Shown piece after piece: positions 61,853-64,000 of a DNA stretch of 64,000 nt. The DNA is from Kitasatospora herbaricolor (GTDB taxonomy: Bacteria; Actinomycetota; Actinomycetes; Streptomycetales; Streptomycetaceae). Below the pieces are notes generated by a model. The model did no database searches. It was given only the letters and a program-made list of their open reading frames with translations, and was not told where the DNA came from. The stretch spans positions 4,836,001 to 4,900,000 of the forward strand of contig NZ_JAUSVA010000002.1 in the NCBI RefSeq assembly GCF_030813695.1, read 5' to 3'. The number at the start of each line of letters is the position of its first letter. The first letter of the stretch is position 1. A program made the translations under genes and the position numbers.

Positions 61853-62254
61853 TCAGATGGCGATGAGCCGGACGCGGGTGCCGCAGAGCTTGGCCATGTC
61901 GTCGATGTCCGTGGTGAGCATGGCCACCGGCCCCGGCTGCCGCAGCGCCATCTCTGCCACGGTCGCGTCCACCGCGTACTTGTGGCCGTGCAGGCCGACC
62001 TGCTTCAGCAGCCTGGCCGAGGCTCTGGCGGCCTGATCGGTGACCGGCTCCACCTTGACCCGGGAGAGCGTCCGGTTCAGCCGGGCCTCGTTCACGCGCG
62101 TGTGCGTGACCTCCACGATGGTGTTCGCGCCGACGACGAAGTCGGCCCCCATCGCGTGGAACACCTGAAGCATCGCCAGCACGCCGCGGTCCTGGGTGAT
62201 CCACGAGGAGAGTCCCTGCGAGTCCAGCACGACCGTCTCGAAGCGCTCGGTCAC
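61853..62254 (-). CDS. PIN-domain toxin (VapC-like)
   Basis: A 133-residue PIN-fold protein: VVLDSQGLSSWI with the first acidic residue (Asp11), FVVGANTIVEVTHTRVN with the conserved Glu, HKYAVDATVAEMAL and MLTTDIDDM with further acidic residues. VapC-type PIN toxins are Mg-dependent RNases. The GTG start overlaps the stop of the upstream antitoxin gene (GTGA), the usual coupling. Ser-Gln-Gly after Asp11 is a slightly unusual variant of the active-site strand. Confidence 0.85.
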   Translation of the reverse strand: MTERFETVVLDSQGLSSWITQDRGVLAMLQVFHAMGADFVVGANTIVEVTHTRVNEARLNRTLSRVKVEPVTDQAARASARLLKQVGLHGHKYAVDATVAEMALRQPGPVAMLTTDIDDMAKLCGTRVRLIAI

Positions 62255-62484
62255 GCGGCGCTCACCGAGCCCGCCGACCCGGCGGAACCGAAGATCCTGG
62301 CGTGCGCCTCGGACAACTCTTCATCGCCGAACGGGCCCTGCTCGTCCTGGTGGCGGCGAAGGTCGTCCGCGAGCAGCTGGTGCCGAATCTGGCGGGCGAC
62401 CGCCTCCGCGACATACCCGGAGACGTTGTCCGTGAGCTTTCTCAGCTCGTCCACCTCGCGTGGTTGCCGCCATGGGCAGAGCAC
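62251..62484 (-). CDS. VapB-like antitoxin, uncertain N-terminus
   Basis: A protein of up to 77 residues: EVDELRKLTDNVSGYVAEAV, RQIRHQLLADDLRRHQDEQG, then EELSEAHARIFG, which fits actinobacterial antitoxins partnered with PIN toxins. The first residues from GTG 62484 (MLCPWRQPR) look unnatural. A GTG at 62454 (VDELRKL) is an alternative start. An ATG at 62473 begins MAATTR in the neighbouring frame, so a one-base frameshift near 62460 may have altered the start. It is divergent from the LLM gene (53 bp). Confidence 0.7.
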   Translation of the reverse strand: MLCPWRQPREVDELRKLTDNVSGYVAEAVARQIRHQLLADDLRRHQDEQGPFGDEELSEAHARIFGSAGSAGSVSAA

Positions 62485-62537
62485 ATACTGCGGTATGCGC
62501 CCGAGTGGCGGGATATTCGGGACGTAGGGTCGTTCCC

Positions 62538-63425
62538 ATGCGACTGAGCACGGTGATCCTCCCCATCCACCGGTGGAGCGAGGGACAGAAGATCTGGCGG
62601 CGGGCCGAGGACCTCGGCTTCCACGCCGCCTACACCTACGACCACCTCTCCTGGCGGTCGTTCCGGGACGAGCCCTGGTTCGGGGCCGTCCCGACCCTGA
62701 CGGCCGCCGCCACCGCGACCGAGCGGATCCGCCTCGGCACCCTGGTGACCTCGCCGAACTTCCGGCACCCGGTGACGCTGGCCAAGGAGCTGATCTCGCT
62801 CGACGACGTCTCGGGCGGCCGGGTGACGGTCGGGATCGGGGTCGGCGGGGCCGGCTTCGACGCGACGGCGATGGGCCAGGAGGCGTGGACGCCGAAGGAG
62901 CGGGCGGACCGGTTCGACGAGTTCCTGCCGCTGCTCGACAAGCTGCTCACCCAGGACGCCACCACCGAGCACGGCCGCTACTACTCGGCCGTCGAGGCCA
63001 GGAACATCCCCGGATGCGTGCAGCGGCCCCGGGTGCCGTTCTACGTGGCCGCCACCGGCCCGCGCGGGCTGAAGCTGGCCGCCGAGCACGGGCAGGGCTG
63101 GGTGACGTACGGCGACCCGCGCGGTCCGGCGGAGGTGCCGGTCGAGCAGGCACCGGCCGTGATCGAGGCTCAGCTGGCCAAGCTCGCGGCCGCCTGCGAG
63201 GCGCGCGGGCGGGACCTGGCGACGCTGGAGAAGGTGCTGCTGCAGGGCTCGACCGCCGAGCAGCCGCTCGCCTCGCTGGACGCCTTCGTCGACTGGGCCG
63301 GCCGCTACCAGGAGTTGGGCATCACGGAACTGGTCATCCACTGGCCGGTCGCGGACTCGATCTTCGCCGTCGACCCCGCGGTCTTCGAACGGATCGCCAC
63401 CGAGGGTCTCGCGCAGCTGAGCTGA
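62538..63425 (+). CDS. LLM-class (F420-type) oxidoreductase
   Basis: A 295-residue luciferase-like TIM-barrel protein: MRLSTVILPIHRWSEGQKIW, AYTYDHLSWRSFRDEPWFGA, RIRLGTLVTSPNFRHPVTLA, DDVSGGRVTVGIGVGG and PFYVAATGPRGLKLAAEHGQ. These are the usual cofactor-binding and barrel motifs of F420-dependent LLM enzymes in actinomycetes; FMN use cannot be excluded. The ATG at 62538 was chosen over an in-frame upstream extension that overlaps the antitoxin. Substrate unknown. A partial copy of this gene lies at 61671-61786. Confidence 0.9.
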   Translation: MRLSTVILPIHRWSEGQKIWRRAEDLGFHAAYTYDHLSWRSFRDEPWFGAVPTLTAAATATERIRLGTLVTSPNFRHPVTLAKELISLDDVSGGRVTVGIGVGGAGFDATAMGQEAWTPKERADRFDEFLPLLDKLLTQDATTEHGRYYSAVEARNIPGCVQRPRVPFYVAATGPRGLKLAAEHGQGWVTYGDPRGPAEVPVEQAPAVIEAQLAKLAAACEARGRDLATLEKVLLQGSTAEQPLASLDAFVDWAGRYQELGITELVIHWPVADSIFAVDPAVFERIATEGLAQLS

Positions 63426-63439
63426 CGTCCGGCCGGGGC

Positions 63440-63470
63440 GCCTGCCCGCCCGGCCCGGCGGCGGGCAGGC
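63440..63470 (+). terminator. Hairpin terminator after the LLM gene
   Basis: GCCTGCCCGCC (63440-63450) and GGCGGGCAGGC (63460-63470) form an 11-base-pair perfect stem, 14 bases after the stop. Confidence 0.8.
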
Positions 63471-63612
63471 ACCCCTGGTCGGACGCCGCGGGCAGGTGCC
63501 GTGGTCAGGGCCGCGGGTACTCCCGGGACGAACGGCGGCGCATTCTCATTGCGGTTCGATCACGGCATGTCCGATTGATTGATCATTGTGTGGAGTGTGT
63601 GGGTTAACTCTG

Positions 63613-63642
63613 TTGGCGGGGGGGAGCGGCGGCTCTCATAAT
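63613..63642 (+). promoter_or_regulatory. Candidate promoter of the right-edge gene
   Basis: TTGGCG (63613-63618) and CATAAT (63637-63642) with an 18-base spacer, in an A/T-enriched stretch that also contains ATTGATTGATCA at 63573-63584. It is about 100 bases before the proposed start. The rest of the 314-bp gap 63426-63739 holds only the terminator above. Confidence 0.5.
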
Positions 63643-63739
63643 TCCAGCTGACGCGCGTGGCGGTCGGTCTGGAGAGGCCTCGGGGGTGGCCTGTGGTGGG
63701 CCCGCACGCGGCCCATTCCACATGCTCTGGGGGAACCCC

Positions 63740-64000
63740 TTGTCCGCGCCCGAAAACGCGCCGCCGGCCGCTCCGGCCGACCCGCCACCCGTACCCGCAG
63801 GGGCCTGCGCACCCGAGGGGACACCCGTACCCGACGCGTCCTCCTCGGCGGCCGACGGGGCAGGACCGCAGCCCGGCCCCGCCGACGCGGCCGCCGCCCG
63901 GTCGGCCACCGCGCCCACCGACGTACCCGACCTCCCCGAGGCGGCGGCTGCCGCCGGCCGCCGGCTGCCGCGCGCCGCCGGCGTCGCGCTGACCGCGTTC
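63740..64000 (+). CDS. N-terminal part of an unknown protein, cut by the window edge
   Basis: An open frame of 87 codons running off the right edge. TTG 63740 follows GGGGGAACCCC and is preferred; an ATG at 63722 is in frame. The visible part is a disordered Pro/Ala/Glu-rich segment (SAPENAPPAAPADPPPVPAG) turning into AAAAAGRRLPRAAGVALTAF, which may be the start of a membrane helix. Third positions are G/C-rich as expected for coding. The family cannot be assigned. Confidence 0.6.
   Translation, partial: MSAPENAPPAAPADPPPVPAGACAPEGTPVPDASSSAADGAGPQPGPADAAAARSATAPTDVPDLPEAAAAAGRRLPRAAGVALTAF

Overview
The window is very GC-rich DNA with strongly G/C-biased third codon positions, frequent GTG starts, overlapping stop/start codons and many families typical of Streptomyces and Kitasatospora (AfsR-type SARP, DUF6083, DUF6153-like, fused CydDC, F420-type LLM enzymes). 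I read it as a Streptomycetaceae chromosome. I see no rRNA, tRNA, CRISPR array, transposase or prophage.

Region by region. 1-10 kb: a partial XRE regulator, a small conserved protein, then a cytochrome bd operon (cydA, cydB, fused cydCD) behind a Rex-type operator, followed by a DosS/DevS-like GAF histidine kinase that keeps the heme-ligand histidine. 10-11 kb: two coupled DUF1508-like genes. 11-22.5 kb: an unusual Pst-like cluster with a secreted PstS-like protein, a decayed duplicate of its C-terminus, a small secreted protein, two large PstS-like proteins anchored by a Gly-rich linker and C-terminal TM helix, pstC, pstA, pstB, and a sortase-fold membrane protein that has lost both the catalytic His and Cys. 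22.6-37.5 kb: assorted accessory genes, namely a P450 with an in-frame minisatellite, a HAD phosphatase, a start-less regulator fragment with a 141-bp tandem duplication, an LCP ligase, GNATs, regulators, a zinc metalloprotease behind a phased GGTGAC array, a metal-type lipoprotein pair, and a MarR/SGNH/SDR module whose SDR gene is frameshifted.

37.5-52.4 kb: the most interesting block. An AfsR-type SARP and a LuxR-type regulator flank an eight-gene, nearly gap-free operon on the minus strand: ALAS-like alpha-oxoamine synthase, TauD-like dioxygenase, KASIII-like enzyme, ATP-grasp ligase, LuxC/LuxE-like adenylating protein, a second ATP-grasp-like ligase, an MFS exporter and an NADP-dependent oxidoreductase. 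It has no carrier protein, NRPS or PKS module, and I do not recognise the product. The KASIII-like protein has the His and Asn of its catalytic triad exchanged. Related 11-bp-period direct repeats precede the small ORF next to the SARP and lie between the SARP and LuxR genes.

52.9-64 kb: two large secreted proteins built from the same DTR...GYY repeat, an ECF sigma factor with two PknH-like secreted sensor-domain proteins and a divergent Ser/Thr kinase, a VapBC-like toxin-antitoxin pair next to an LLM oxidoreductase, and a collapsed copy of that same toxin-antitoxin/LLM region just upstream. A partial gene leaves the right edge. All functions are inferred from reading the sequence; no database search was possible.
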